64,000 nt of DNA from Pseudomonas sp. MIACH. GTDB taxonomy: Bacteria > Pseudomonadota > Gammaproteobacteria > Pseudomonadales > Pseudomonadaceae. The stretch covers positions 62,001-126,000 of the forward strand of contig NZ_LHVO01000027.1 in NCBI RefSeq assembly GCF_001269925.1, given 5' to 3'. This document shows, piece after piece, positions 1 through 9,166 of the stretch (position 1 is its first letter; every line of letters begins with the position of its first letter). Both the position numbers and the translations under genes were made by a program. The notes beneath the pieces are model-generated. The model was not told the origin of the DNA. It made no database searches and saw nothing but the letters and a program-made list of their open reading frames with translations.

Positions 1-258
1 TTGGCCCCAACTGATCAGCACCGAGGCGCTGTAACCCGGCGGCAGGGTGATGGTGTCGCTGGTGGCGGCGGCGATGCTGGCAAAGCCCAGCAACGGGCTG
101 GCGGACGCGGCGTTGACGGCCAGTGCGCTGCGGCTCAGCAGGTTGCCGCCGAGGAACATCGCCGCACCACAGAGGGCGCCGGCACCGATAAAGCGGCGGC
201 GGGTGAGGCCAACCATCTGTTCGAGGTCGGTGGCTTGGTTTTCTTCTAATAGGCTCAT
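1..258 (-). CDS. phoX: PhoX-family phosphatase, N-terminal part (cut by window edge)
   Basis: The gene starts at an ATG at 258 behind a GGGAG Shine-Dalgarno and runs off the left edge after 86 codons. The N-terminus carries a twin-arginine signal (TRRRFIGAGA near residue 19, then a hydrophobic stretch and an ALA cleavage-like site). It continues with LPPGYSASVLISWGQ, typical of the PhoX (DUF839) family of Tat-exported, calcium-dependent alkaline phosphatases. The role, releasing phosphate from organic esters in the periplasm, is inferred from the family. The catalytic part lies outside the window. Confidence 0.75.
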   Translation of the reverse strand, partial: MSLLEENQATDLEQMVGLTRRRFIGAGALCGAAMFLGGNLLSRSALAVNAASASPLLGFASIAAATSDTITLPPGYSASVLISWGQ

Positions 259-337
259 ATCAGGCTCCCTGCGGTTTTTGCAGACACCTTAAGGAGCGGG
301 CGTGACGAAATTGTTGCAGTTTGACGCGCCGTGCCGC

Positions 338-1102
338 TTAGACCGGCGTGCCGAGCAGTACATTGCTGGGCGCAAATTGCACCTGGAGCGTGCGACCCAC
401 GGCGGCGTCCAAGGCCTGAAGCACGGCGGGCTGCGCCAAGGCGCATAAAACCTGGCCGTTGGGCAGGGCGATGCGCACTTCGCTGGGGCCGTCCTCGGCG
501 GCGAGAATCGCGTCTACGGTCCCGTTCATGCAATTGTGTCCAGGTGTTGCAGGCGTATCCAGCGCCAGTAATTCCAACCAGCCGGCCTTGATCAGCGCGA
601 CCACTTCCACGCCGGGTTCCAGCTCCAGCCGTTGCGTGCTGTCGTGGGTGATTTGTGCTTGCAGGGTCAGCCCGCCGGCCAGTTGCAGATGGATCAGGTC
701 GTTGCGGCCATGGGACTCGATGGCGATCACTTGCCCGTGCAACTGGTTGCGCGCGCTGGTGCGCAGCATCAAGCGGCCAAGCAGGTTGAAGTCGCTGGCG
801 GCTTCATCCGAGCCGAGCACTTCGGCCTGCAACACTTGCAGGCGCTGGTAGAGGCGCAATACCCGTTCACCCTCGGCCGTGAGTTTGGCGCCGCCGCCGC
901 CCTTGCCGCCGACGCTGCGCTCCACCAATGGCTTTTGCGCCAGGTTATTCAGTTCATCGATGGCGTCCCAGGCGGCCTTGTAGCTCAATCCGGCGCTTTT
1001 GGCGGCGCGGGTGATTGAGCCTTGCTCGGCAATATGCCCGAGCAAGGCGATGCGCTGGGGGCGGCGCAGGATATGTTGGCTGAGGGACGTCGGCAGGGAC
1101 AT
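338..1102 (-). CDS. modE: Molybdate-responsive transcriptional regulator ModE
   Basis: About 254 residues. A winged helix-turn-helix (residues ~15-80, with AAWDAIDELNN and the glycine-rich wing GGKGGGGAKLT) is followed by two molybdate-binding TOBE/Mop modules (~125-190 and ~195-254). ModE senses cytoplasmic molybdate and represses molybdate transport genes. I chose the ATG at 1102 (MSLPTSLSQH). An in-frame TTG at 1117 would add five residues, and neither has a strong Shine-Dalgarno. It lies 79 bases upstream of phoX on the same strand; no mod transport genes are in view. Confidence 0.85.
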   Translation of the reverse strand: MSLPTSLSQHILRRPQRIALLGHIAEQGSITRAAKSAGLSYKAAWDAIDELNNLAQKPLVERSVGGKGGGGAKLTAEGERVLRLYQRLQVLQAEVLGSDEAASDFNLLGRLMLRTSARNQLHGQVIAIESHGRNDLIHLQLAGGLTLQAQITHDSTQRLELEPGVEVVALIKAGWLELLALDTPATPGHNCMNGTVDAILAAEDGPSEVRIALPNGQVLCALAQPAVLQALDAAVGRTLQVQFAPSNVLLGTPV

Positions 1103-1159
1103 GGGGACACACTTCAATGAGATGCGCCGACGTTGCCGCCCTGGCGCACGGGAGTCAAG

Positions 1160-1897
1160 TCAGGCGCCGGGTTTGGGGGTGCGGGCCAGGCAGTACACAT
1201 CGACCTGCCGCGCGCCAGCGTTCATCAACAACCGCGCCAGGCTGTGGGCGGTGGCGCCGGTGGTGAGCACGTCGTCCACCAACGCAAAGTGCCGGTCTTG
1301 CACCTGGGCATCGCCGGCCAAGGCGAAGGCGCCCAGCAGGTTGCGTTTGCGGGTCTTGGCGTCGAGGTGTTGTTGCGCCACGGTTTCATGGGGGCGTAAC
1401 AACAGATGTTCATCATATTCGATGCTCAGGTCTGCGCTCAGCCAGCGTGCCAGCATCAGGGCCTGGTTGTAGCCACGTTCGCGCAGGCGCTTGCGGGCCA
1501 TGGGCACCGGCAACAGGCAGTCGGGTCGCGTGAGTTCGGCGTTGTCGAAGCGATGCTGCAGGTGTTGCCCCAGCAGGTGACCCAGCAGATGCCCCAGTGG
1601 CCAGCGTGCCTGGTGCTTGAAGCGGCTGATCAAGGTGTCGACGGGAAAGCTGTAGGCCCAGGGCGCGATCACCTGTTTAAACGCGGGCGGGTGTTTCTGG
1701 CATTCGCCGCAGACCAGACCGTCCATCGGCAACGGTAAGGCGCACACCGTGCAGTGCTCCATGAGCCATGGCAGTTCGATTTCGCAGGCGTTGCAGATAA
1801 AATCGGCGGTTCCCGTGCGTTCATCGCAGATTAAACACGGTTGGTTGTTTTTTAGCCAGATGTAAACTTCATGTTTGTATCTCGGTTGACAGTGCAT
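1160..1897 (-). CDS. comF: ComF-family phosphoribosyltransferase-like protein
   Basis: The 245-residue protein begins with an N-terminal double zinc-finger (CLIC at residues ~21-24, CNAC, CTVC, CGEC) and ends with a PRTase-type C-terminal domain whose PRPP loop reads FALVDDVLTTGATA. This is the ComF/GntX architecture. Homologues are linked to DNA uptake or use of external DNA, but the biochemical role is not settled. It is divergent from bioB, the usual Pseudomonas arrangement. Confidence 0.85.
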   Translation of the reverse strand: MHCQPRYKHEVYIWLKNNQPCLICDERTGTADFICNACEIELPWLMEHCTVCALPLPMDGLVCGECQKHPPAFKQVIAPWAYSFPVDTLISRFKHQARWPLGHLLGHLLGQHLQHRFDNAELTRPDCLLPVPMARKRLRERGYNQALMLARWLSADLSIEYDEHLLLRPHETVAQQHLDAKTRKRNLLGAFALAGDAQVQDRHFALVDDVLTTGATAHSLARLLMNAGARQVDVYCLARTPKPGA

Positions 1898-1913
1898 GAA
1901 TCTTCCTTAAATA
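1886..1913 (+). promoter_or_regulatory. Possible bioB promoter
   Basis: A perfect -35 hexamer TTGACA (1886-1891) is followed, 16 bases later, by a weak TAAATA (1908-1913). It lies about 75 bases before the bioB ATG and overlaps the first codons of divergent comF. The -10 match is poor, so this is tentative. No BirA-type operator was recognised. Confidence 0.35.
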
Positions 1914-1989
1914 TGCCGAGCATCCGTGTCGTGCCTGTGGGTATTGCCCTTCCCGCAGCGCTTGCCAAAGCATAATCAAGGAATCGCCC

Positions 1990-3045
1990 ATGAGCGCCAG
2001 CACCACCGCCACCTTGCGTCACGATTGGTCCTTAGCCGAAGTCAAAGCGTTGTTCGTGCAACCGTTCAATGACCTGTTGTTCCAGGCGCAGACCGTGCAC
2101 CGCGCGCACTTCGATGCCAACCGTGTCCAGGTGTCGACCCTGCTGTCGATCAAGACCGGCGCCTGCCCGGAAGATTGCAAATATTGTCCGCAGTCGGGCC
2201 ACTACAACACTGGCCTGGAAAAAGAAAAGCTGATGGAAGTGCAGAAGGTCCTCGAAGAGGCCGCCCGCGCCAAGGCCATCGGTTCGACCCGTTTCTGCAT
2301 GGGCGCCGCCTGGAAACACCCATCGGCCAAAGACATGCCCTATGTGCTGCAGATGGTCAAAGGCGTGAAAGCCATGGGCCTGGAAACCTGCATGACCCTT
2401 GGCCGTCTCGACCAGGATCAGACCGAAGCCCTGGCCCAGGCTGGCCTCGATTACTACAACCACAACCTCGACACGTCGCCGGAGTTCTACGGCAGCATCA
2501 TCACCACCCGTACCTACAGCGAGCGCCTGCAAACCCTGGCCTACGTGCGTGAGTCGGGCATGAAGATCTGCTCCGGCGGCATCCTTGGCATGGGCGAGTC
2601 CCTCGACGACCGCGCCAACCTGCTGATCCAGTTGGCCAACCTGCCGGAGCATCCGGAGTCGGTGCCGATCAACATGCTGGTGAAAGTCGCCGGTACACCG
2701 CTGGAAAACGCCGAGGACATCGACCCGTTCGATTTCATCCGCATGCTCGCCGTGGCGCGCATCCTGATGCCGCAATCCCACGTGCGGCTGTCCGCCGGCC
2801 GTGAAGCGATGAACGAGCAGATGCAGGCCCTGGCGTTTTTCGCCGGTGCCAACTCGATTTTCTACGGCGACAAACTGCTGACCACTGCCAACCCGCAGGC
2901 CGACAAGGACATGCAACTGTTCTCGCGCCTGGGCATCCTGCCGGAAGCCCGTGAAGAGCACGCCGATGAAGTCCACCAGGCGGCGATTGAGCAGGCGTTG
3001 GTAGAGCAGAAAAGCAGCGAGCAGTTCTACAACGCCGTTGTTTGA
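1990..3045 (+). CDS. bioB: Biotin synthase
   Basis: A 351-residue radical-SAM enzyme that inserts sulfur into dethiobiotin, the last step of biotin synthesis. The CxxxCxxC cluster-binding motif is at C59, C63 and C66 ([10 protein letters not shown]), and the family signature YNHNLDTS and the C-terminal [15 protein letters not shown] region are present. Length and start (ATG with AAGGA upstream) are typical. It is the first gene of bioBFHCD; 83 bases with a REP element separate it from bioF. Confidence 0.97.
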   Translation: MSASTTATLRHDWSLAEVKALFVQPFNDLLFQAQTVHRAHFDANRVQVSTLLSIKTGACPEDCKYCPQSGHYNTGLEKEKLMEVQKVLEEAARAKAIGSTRFCMGAAWKHPSAKDMPYVLQMVKGVKAMGLETCMTLGRLDQDQTEALAQAGLDYYNHNLDTSPEFYGSIITTRTYSERLQTLAYVRESGMKICSGGILGMGESLDDRANLLIQLANLPEHPESVPINMLVKVAGTPLENAEDIDPFDFIRMLAVARILMPQSHVRLSAGREAMNEQMQALAFFAGANSIFYGDKLLTTANPQADKDMQLFSRLGILPEAREEHADEVHQAAIEQALVEQKSSEQFYNAVV

Positions 3046-3063
3046 TTGAAATGCGGTTCAAGT

Positions 3064-3089
3064 GTGGGAGAGGGCAAGCCCCCTCCCAC
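3064..3089. repeat. REP element between bioB and bioF
   Basis: An imperfect palindrome, GTGGGAG...CTCCCAC with an AGGGCAAGCCCC centre, matches the commonest intergenic REP family of the P. fluorescens group. It begins 19 bases after the bioB stop. It may act as a 3'-end stabiliser or partial terminator that lowers expression of the distal genes; that role is inferred. Confidence 0.8.
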
Positions 3090-3128
3090 CTGTTTTGACC
3101 GAGTTGAACCTGCCACCCCGAGGCCTGC

Positions 3129-4310
3129 ATGTCTTTTGATCTCTCCGCGCGCCTCGCTGCCCGCCGTGCCGAACACCTTTACCGTCAACGCCCGCTGCTT
3201 CAGAGCCCTCAAGGCCCGGAAGTGGTGGTCGACGGCCAAGCCCTCCTGGCGTTCTGCAATAACGATTACCTGGGCCTGGCCAATCACCCGCAAGTGATCG
3301 AGGCGTGGCGCGCCGGGGCGTCCCGTTGGGGCGTGGGCGGCGGTGCTTCGCACTTGGTGGTCGGGCATGCCACGCCGCACCATGAGCTGGAAGAGGCACT
3401 GGCCGATCTCACTGGCCGCCCGCGTGCGTTGCTGTTTACCACCGGCTATATGGCCAACCTCGGTGCGGTCACGGCGTTGGTGGGGCAGGGCGATACGGTG
3501 CTGGAAGACCGTCTCAACCATGCTTCGCTGCTGGATGCCGGTTTGCTGTCCGGTGCGCGCTTCAATCGCTACCTGCACAACGACACGACCAGCCTGGCCA
3601 AGCGCCTGGAGAAAGCCAGCGGCAATACGCTGGTGGTCACCGATGGCGTGTTCAGCATGGACGGCGATCTGGCCGACCTGCCGGCATTGGCCCGTGAAAC
3701 CAGGGCCAAAGGCGCCTGGTTGATGGTCGATGATGCCCATGGCTTTGGTCCGCTCGGGGCTAATGGTGGCGGGATCGTCGAGCATTTCGGCTTGAGCCAG
3801 GATGACGTGCCGGTCCTGGTCGGCACCCTGGGTAAGGCGTTCGGCACCGCCGGGGCATTTGTGGCGGGCAGTGAGGATTTGATCGAGAGTCTGATCCAGT
3901 TCGCCCGGCCGTATATCTACACCACCAGCCAACCGCCGGCGCTGGCCTGCGCCACCCTTAAAAGCCTGGAATTGCTACGCACCGAACATTGGCGGCGCGA
4001 GCACCTCAACGGCCTGATTCGTCAGTTTCGCCAGGGCGCCGAGCAGCTTGGCTTGGACTTGATGGACAGCTTTACACCGATCCAGCCGATCCTGATCGGC
4101 GACAGTGCCACAGCCATGCGCCTGTCGCAGATGCTGCGTGAGCGTGGCCTGATGGTCACGGCGATCCGCCCGCCCACCGTGCCTGCCGGCAGCGCGCGTT
4201 TGCGCGTGACCTTGACCGCAGCCCACAGCGAGGCGCAGGTGCAGCTATTGTTAAACGCATTGGAAGCGTGTTTCCGCTTGCTTGGCGCCACGGAGCCCGA
4301 CCATGCGTGA
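3129..4310 (+). CDS. bioF: 8-amino-7-oxononanoate synthase
   Basis: A 393-residue PLP enzyme condensing pimeloyl-ACP (or -CoA) with alanine. Fold-type I motifs are visible: NNDYLGL near residue 45, [10 protein letters not shown] at 201-210, and the Schiff-base lysine K236 in [11 protein letters not shown]. It is the second gene of the biotin operon and overlaps bioH by 8 bases, suggesting translational coupling. Confidence 0.97.
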   Translation: MSFDLSARLAARRAEHLYRQRPLLQSPQGPEVVVDGQALLAFCNNDYLGLANHPQVIEAWRAGASRWGVGGGASHLVVGHATPHHELEEALADLTGRPRALLFTTGYMANLGAVTALVGQGDTVLEDRLNHASLLDAGLLSGARFNRYLHNDTTSLAKRLEKASGNTLVVTDGVFSMDGDLADLPALARETRAKGAWLMVDDAHGFGPLGANGGGIVEHFGLSQDDVPVLVGTLGKAFGTAGAFVAGSEDLIESLIQFARPYIYTTSQPPALACATLKSLELLRTEHWRREHLNGLIRQFRQGAEQLGLDLMDSFTPIQPILIGDSATAMRLSQMLRERGLMVTAIRPPTVPAGSARLRVTLTAAHSEAQVQLLLNALEACFRLLGATEPDHA

Positions 4311-5034
4311 TCGACTGATCTTGCTGCCCGGCTGGGGCCTCGGCGTATCGCCGCTGGAGCCATTGGCCGCCGCCTTGCGTGGCCTGGACGAACACCTGCA
4401 GGTGCAGATCGAGCCGTTGCCGGCGCTGGATTCCAGCGACCTTGATGAATGGCTCGACGAACTCGACGCCACGCTGCCCGACAACGCCTGGCTGGGCGGC
4501 TGGTCCCTGGGCGGCATGCTTGCTTCCGAGCTGGCGGCCCGGCGCGGCGAGCGTTGCTGCGGCTTGCTGACCCTGGCGAGCAACCCGTGTTTTGTCGCCC
4601 ACGACGGCTGGCCCCACGCGATGCCCGCCGAGACTTTCGATGCATTCCTGGCTGGCTGCCACGCCGATTCCCAAGTCACCCTCAAGCGCTTCGGCCTGTT
4701 GTGCGCCAAAGGCGCCGAAGACCCGCGCGGACTGTCGCGCCTGCTGGTCAGTGGCGCGCCGAATTCAGCGTCCAGCGTGTTGATGCCCGGCCTGGAACTG
4801 TTGGCCCAACTGGATACCCGCGAAGCCTTACTGGCCTATCGTGGCCCACAGTTGCATCTGTTCGCCGGCATGGACGGATTGGTACCTGCCGAAGCCGCCA
4901 GCGACCTGCTGACGTTGCTGCCTGATGTAGAGGTCGGCCTGATTGAACAGGCTGGTCACGCTTTTCTTCTGGAAGACCCCCACGGTGTGGCGGGGGCCAT
5001 CCAGGCTTTTTTGCATGAGTGCGTTGATGACTGA
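4303..5034 (+). CDS. bioH: Pimeloyl-ACP methyl ester carboxylesterase
   Basis: A 243-residue alpha/beta hydrolase that removes the methyl ester from pimeloyl-ACP made by the BioC pathway. The nucleophile elbow is GWSLGG (S68), and the acid D191 (AGMDGLVP) and histidine H219 (QAGHAF) complete the triad. The ATG at 4303 lies inside the end of bioF and starts [12 protein letters not shown], the usual family start. It overlaps bioC by 8 bases. Confidence 0.95.
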   Translation: MRDRLILLPGWGLGVSPLEPLAAALRGLDEHLQVQIEPLPALDSSDLDEWLDELDATLPDNAWLGGWSLGGMLASELAARRGERCCGLLTLASNPCFVAHDGWPHAMPAETFDAFLAGCHADSQVTLKRFGLLCAKGAEDPRGLSRLLVSGAPNSASSVLMPGLELLAQLDTREALLAYRGPQLHLFAGMDGLVPAEAASDLLTLLPDVEVGLIEQAGHAFLLEDPHGVAGAIQAFLHECVDD

Positions 5035-5839
5035 TTTATCCCTTCCCCCACTGCCGGGCGCCTTGCCGGACAAGCGCCAGGTGGCGGCGTCGTTTTCCCG
5101 TGCGGCGGCCAGTTATGACAGCGTCGCCGAGTTGCAGCGGGCGGTGGGGCATGAACTGCTGGCCCGTCTGCCCTCAGCGTGTGCGCCACGGCGTTGGCTG
5201 GATATGGGCTGCGGCACGGGGTATTTCAGCCGGGTGTTGGGTGAGTTGCTGCCGGCCAGCCAAGGTGTGGCACTGGATATTGCTGAAGGCATGCTTGATC
5301 ACGCACGGCCTTTGGGCGGTGCTGAGCATTTCATCGCGGGTGATGCCGAGCGTCTGCCGTTGAAGGCTGGCAGCTGCGGGCTGATTTTCTCCAGCCTGGC
5401 AGTGCAGTGGTGTGCGGATTTTGAGGCGGTGCTCAGCGAGGCGTATCGCGTGTTGCAACCGGGTGGGGTGCTGGGGTTCGCCAGTTTGTGCGTCGGCACG
5501 TTGGATGAGTTGCGCGAAAGCTGGCGGGCGGCGGACGGCCTGGTGCACGTCAATCGCTTCCGCACCTTCGAGGCGTACCAGCAGTTGTGCGCGGCCAGCG
5601 GTTTGCGGGTGGTCAGCCTGGAGCGGCGTGCCCATGTGTTGCATTACCCGGATGTGCGCAGCCTGACCCATGAGCTCAAAGCGCTGGGTGCGCACAATCT
5701 CAACCCGGGCCGCCCCGGTGGGTTGACGGGCCGTGCGCGGATTGTTGCACTGGTAGACGCCTACGAGCAGTTCCGTCAGGTCGAGGGACTGCCGGCCACT
5801 TATCAAGTGGTGTACGCCGTCCTGGAGAAGCCCCTATGA
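5027..5839 (+). CDS. bioC: Malonyl-ACP O-methyltransferase
   Basis: About 270 residues. The SAM-binding motif I is [10 protein letters not shown] (residues 59-68), followed by DIAEGML and a class-I methyltransferase fold. It methylates malonyl-ACP to disguise it as a fatty acid synthesis primer for pimelate. I chose the ATG at 5027 ([11 protein letters not shown]), which gives the same 8-base overlap seen between bioF and bioH; an in-frame ATG at 5015 adds four residues. The stop overlaps bioD as ATGA. Confidence 0.93.
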   Translation: MTDLSLPPLPGALPDKRQVAASFSRAAASYDSVAELQRAVGHELLARLPSACAPRRWLDMGCGTGYFSRVLGELLPASQGVALDIAEGMLDHARPLGGAEHFIAGDAERLPLKAGSCGLIFSSLAVQWCADFEAVLSEAYRVLQPGGVLGFASLCVGTLDELRESWRAADGLVHVNRFRTFEAYQQLCAASGLRVVSLERRAHVLHYPDVRSLTHELKALGAHNLNPGRPGGLTGRARIVALVDAYEQFRQVEGLPATYQVVYAVLEKPL

Positions 5840-6516
5840 GCGCCGCCTATTTCATCACCGGTACCGATACGGATGTCGGCAAGACCACCATCGCCGCAGG
5901 TCTGTTGCATGCCGCGCGGCTTGCCGGCAAAAGCACCGCGGCTGGAAAACCCGTGGCTTCCGGTTGCGCAGTTACGCCCAAGGGGCTGCGCAACGCCGAT
6001 GCTCTGGCGCTGCTGGCCGAATGTTCATTGCCGTTGACTTATGCCGAGGTCAATCCGGTGGCGTTCGAACCCGCCATCGCCCCCCATCTTGCCGCGCGCG
6101 AGGCAGGCGTTGCGTTGACGGTGCAGTCGTTGTTGAAACCCATGCAGCAGATCCTGGCGCGTCAGGCGGACTTCACCCTTATCGAAGGCGCCGGCGGTTG
6201 GCGCGTGCCGCTGGCCGACCAGGACAACCTGTCGGACCTGGCCATGGCGCTGCAATTGCCGGTGATCCTGGTGGTGGGCGTGCGCCTGGGTTGCATCAGC
6301 CATGCCTTGCTGACTGCCGAAGCCATCGCCCGGGACGGTTTGTCCTTGGCCGGTTGGGTGGCGAATATCATCGACCCCAAGACCTCTCGTCTGGAAGAAA
6401 ACCTCGCGACCCTGGCCGAACGCTTGCCCGCGCCGTGCCTGGGCCGAGTGCCCAAGCTCAAGCACGCCAGCGCCGAGGCGGTGGCAGAGTACCTGCAGCT
6501 GGACCTGCTTGACTGA
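5836..6516 (+). CDS. bioD: Dethiobiotin synthetase
   Basis: A 226-residue ATP-dependent carboxylase closing the ureido ring of dethiobiotin. The P-loop [10 protein letters not shown] is at residues 9-18, and the substrate loop [10 protein letters not shown] near residue 117 is intact. It is the last gene of the operon and overlaps bioC by four bases. No bioA is present in this window, as is usual for Pseudomonas, where it is encoded elsewhere. Confidence 0.96.
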   Translation: MSAAYFITGTDTDVGKTTIAAGLLHAARLAGKSTAAGKPVASGCAVTPKGLRNADALALLAECSLPLTYAEVNPVAFEPAIAPHLAAREAGVALTVQSLLKPMQQILARQADFTLIEGAGGWRVPLADQDNLSDLAMALQLPVILVVGVRLGCISHALLTAEAIARDGLSLAGWVANIIDPKTSRLEENLATLAERLPAPCLGRVPKLKHASAEAVAEYLQLDLLD

Positions 6517-6622
6517 TTCTGGCTATCGACAAGGCATTATGCCATTAGTGTTTTTAACGGGCTTTTTGCCAGCATGTCTGCTTCAATTCAACTTCACGAT
6601 TCTCTAAAGGCAGGTTAAAGCC

Positions 6623-6904
6623 ATGGAAATCTCTGGCAGCAGCGCGTTTTACTCGGGGCTGAGCACTATTCAGGCCGGGCAGAGCCGTGTCGACCAGGCC
6701 GCCGGCAGAATTGCCAGCACCGCGACCACTCAGCCGTCGGACGCACAGAGCGACCGGCTGCAAGCCAATGACCGCGCCCAGCCGACGAATTCGGCGAGCA
6801 ATATGGTGGAAATGGCCCAAGGCAAGTTCCAGGTGGAGTTGGGCGCCAAGGTCGCCAAGGCTTCAGACGAAATGCTCGGTACCCTGATCGACACCTTCGC
6901 TTAA
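6623..6904 (+). CDS. Small conserved Pseudomonas protein with flagellar-rod-like C-terminus
   Basis: 93 residues, starting at ATG 6623 behind AAAGGCAGG. The protein is polar and low in aromatic residues. The last ~30 residues (NMVEMAQGKF...VAKASDEMLGTLID) look like the C-terminal helix of flagellar rod/hook proteins (compare LVEM...AYEANAKVIKTADEMLGTLLD), but the rest of such a protein is missing. P. aeruginosa has a hypothetical gene in the same place after bioD. The function is unknown. Confidence 0.75.
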   Translation: MEISGSSAFYSGLSTIQAGQSRVDQAAGRIASTATTQPSDAQSDRLQANDRAQPTNSASNMVEMAQGKFQVELGAKVAKASDEMLGTLIDTFA

Positions 6905-7052
6905 CCCCTCTTTCGTCTGACCGGCTTCTTCCTGAGGCTGGTCACCCCTGTGCAATCCTCCATTTTCTTCTGAACCGCTTGTGGCCTCCCGCCGCAGGCC
7001 TCGCCATGCCTGCCATTGACCCGCGTCATGACAAACGGTGTCTGGACGACGC

Positions 7053-7096
7053 TTGACATCCCCAGGTCGTAAACGTATGTTTCAAACACCTGTTTG
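7053..7096 (+). promoter_or_regulatory. Sigma70-like promoter with overlapping PsrA operator
   Basis: TTGACA (7053-7058) and TATGTT (7076-7081) are 17 bases apart. Immediately downstream lies CAAACACCTGTTTG (7083-7096), which fits the published PsrA site (G/C)AAAC-N2-4-GTTT(G/C). PsrA is a TetR-type repressor released by long-chain fatty acids. Its position over the start of transcription suggests that the following acyl-CoA dehydrogenase is induced by fatty acids (inference). Confidence 0.7.
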
Positions 7097-7156
7097 ACCG
7101 CCATAACAAATCCACGCGGTTGTTCATTCCAGATACATCAGCAGAGGTTTATCGCT

Positions 7157-8962
7157 ATGCCTGACTACAAGGCCCCCTTGCGTGATATTCGCTTCGTTCG
7201 TGACGAACTGCTCGGCTATGAAGCGCACTATCAGAGCCTGCCGGCTTGCCAGGACGCTACCCCGGACATGGTTGACGCCATCCTCGAAGAAGGCGCCAAG
7301 TTCTGTGAGCAAGTGCTGGCACCGTTGAACCGCGTGGGTGACATCGAAGGGTGCACCTGGAGTGAGTCTGGCGTTAAAACCCCTGCTGGTTTCAAAGAAG
7401 CCTATAAACAATTCGTCGAAGGCGGCTGGCCAAGCCTGGCCCACGACGTTGAGCACGGTGGCCAAGGCCTGCCGGAATCCCTGGGCCTGGCCGTGAGCGA
7501 AATGGTCGGCGAAGCCAACTGGTCGTGGGGCATGTACCCGGGCCTGTCCCATGGTGCGATGAACACCATTTCCGAGCACGGCACCCCTGAGCAGCAAGAG
7601 GCTTACCTGACCAAGCTGGTGTCGGGCGAATGGACCGGCACCATGTGCCTGACCGAGCCACACTGCGGCACCGACCTGGGCATGCTGCGCACCAAGGCCG
7701 AGCCTCAGGCCGACGGTTCCTACAAAGTCTCCGGCACCAAGATCTTCATCTCGGCCGGTGAACACGACATGGCCGACAACATCGTCCACATCGTGCTGGC
7801 CCGCCTGCCGGACGCACCGGCCGGTACCAAAGGCATCTCGCTGTTTATCGTGCCGAAATTCCTGCCTGAAGCCGATGGTTCGATCGGTGCGCGCAACGCA
7901 GTGAGCTGTGGTTCCCTGGAACACAAGATGGGTATCCACGGCAACGCCACGTGCGTGATGAACTTCGACGCGGCCACCGGTTTCCTGATCGGCCCGGCGA
8001 ACAAAGGCCTGAACTGCATGTTCACCTTTATGAACACCGCGCGCCTGGGCACCGCGCTGCAAGGCCTGGCCCACGCCGAGATCGGCTTCCAGGGCGGCCT
8101 GAAATATGCCCGCGATCGCCTGCAGATGCGCTCCCTGACTGGCCCGAAAGCGCCGGAAAAGGCCGCTGACCCGATCATCGTGCACCCCGACGTGCGCCGC
8201 ATGCTGCTGACCATGAAAGCCTTCGCCGAAGGTAACCGTGCGATGGTGTACTTCACTGCCAAGCAAGTGGACATCGTCAAGTACGGCACCGACGACGAGG
8301 CTAAAAAACAGGCCGACGGCCTGCTGGCATTCATGACCCCGATTGCCAAGGCGTTCATGACCGAAGTCGGTTTTGAATCCGCCAACCACGGCGTGCAGAT
8401 CTATGGCGGCCACGGCTTTATCGCCGAGTGGGGCATGGAGCAGAACGTTCGCGACAGCCGTATCTCCATGCTGTACGAAGGCACCACCGGCATCCAGGCG
8501 CTGGACCTGCTCGGCCGTAAAGTGCTGATGACCCAGGGCGAAGCGCTCAAGGGCTTCACCAAGATCGTGCACAAGTTCTGCCAGGCCAACGAAGGCAACG
8601 AAGCGGTCAAGGAGTTCGTGACACCGCTGGCTGCGCTGAACAAAGAGTGGGGCGAGTTGACCATGAAGGTCGGCATGGCCGCGATGAAAGACCGTGAAGA
8701 AGTGGGTGCCGCCTCGGTGGATTACCTGATGTACTCCGGTTACGCCTGCCTGGCTTACTTCTGGGCCGACATGGCGCGCCTGGCTGCCGAAAAACTGGCT
8801 GCCGGCACCAGCGAAGAAGCGTTCTACACCGCCAAGCTGCAAACCGCGCGCTTCTACTTCCAGCGCATCCTGCCGCGTACCCGTACCCACGTGGCTACCA
8901 TGCTGTCGGGCGCCAGCAACCTGATGGACATGAAAGAAGAAGACTTCGGCCTGGCTTACTAA
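7157..8962 (+). CDS. Acyl-CoA dehydrogenase (FadE1-type, 601 aa)
   Basis: FAD-dependent first step of fatty acid beta-oxidation. The protein shows FAD/substrate motifs [26 protein letters not shown], and [11 protein letters not shown], the family segment [19 protein letters not shown], and an extra C-terminal domain of ~150 residues typical of the ~600-residue bacterial class. I chose ATG 7157 ([10 protein letters not shown]), which aligns with the two paralogues downstream. It is expected to be PsrA-controlled from the upstream operator. It corresponds to PA0506 in P. aeruginosa by gene order. Confidence 0.9.
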   Translation: MPDYKAPLRDIRFVRDELLGYEAHYQSLPACQDATPDMVDAILEEGAKFCEQVLAPLNRVGDIEGCTWSESGVKTPAGFKEAYKQFVEGGWPSLAHDVEHGGQGLPESLGLAVSEMVGEANWSWGMYPGLSHGAMNTISEHGTPEQQEAYLTKLVSGEWTGTMCLTEPHCGTDLGMLRTKAEPQADGSYKVSGTKIFISAGEHDMADNIVHIVLARLPDAPAGTKGISLFIVPKFLPEADGSIGARNAVSCGSLEHKMGIHGNATCVMNFDAATGFLIGPANKGLNCMFTFMNTARLGTALQGLAHAEIGFQGGLKYARDRLQMRSLTGPKAPEKAADPIIVHPDVRRMLLTMKAFAEGNRAMVYFTAKQVDIVKYGTDDEAKKQADGLLAFMTPIAKAFMTEVGFESANHGVQIYGGHGFIAEWGMEQNVRDSRISMLYEGTTGIQALDLLGRKVLMTQGEALKGFTKIVHKFCQANEGNEAVKEFVTPLAALNKEWGELTMKVGMAAMKDREEVGAASVDYLMYSGYACLAYFWADMARLAAEKLAAGTSEEAFYTAKLQTARFYFQRILPRTRTHVATMLSGASNLMDMKEEDFGLAY

Positions 8963-8983
8963 GCCTTACCGGGTTCACCTGAA

Positions 8984-9015
8984 ACCGTCGCTTCCTGTGG
9001 GAGCGGCGGTTTTTT
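8984..9015 (+). terminator. Rho-independent terminator after first acyl-CoA dehydrogenase
   Basis: Stem ACCGTCGC/GCGGCGGT (one G-U pair) with an 11-base loop is followed by TTTTT. The loop resembles half a REP element (TGTGGGAGCGG). Confidence 0.75.
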
Positions 9016-9166
9016 CATGGGGGGATAAAAAACACAGTGCAGCATTCAGGGATTGCCGTCGGCTGCCGTTACAGTGATGGCAATGTGATACACGACGGAC
9101 AGGTTGTGTTTAACTGTCAGAATCAAGGCACAGTGCCATCATCTTTTGCGGGTCGGAGTTTTACCC

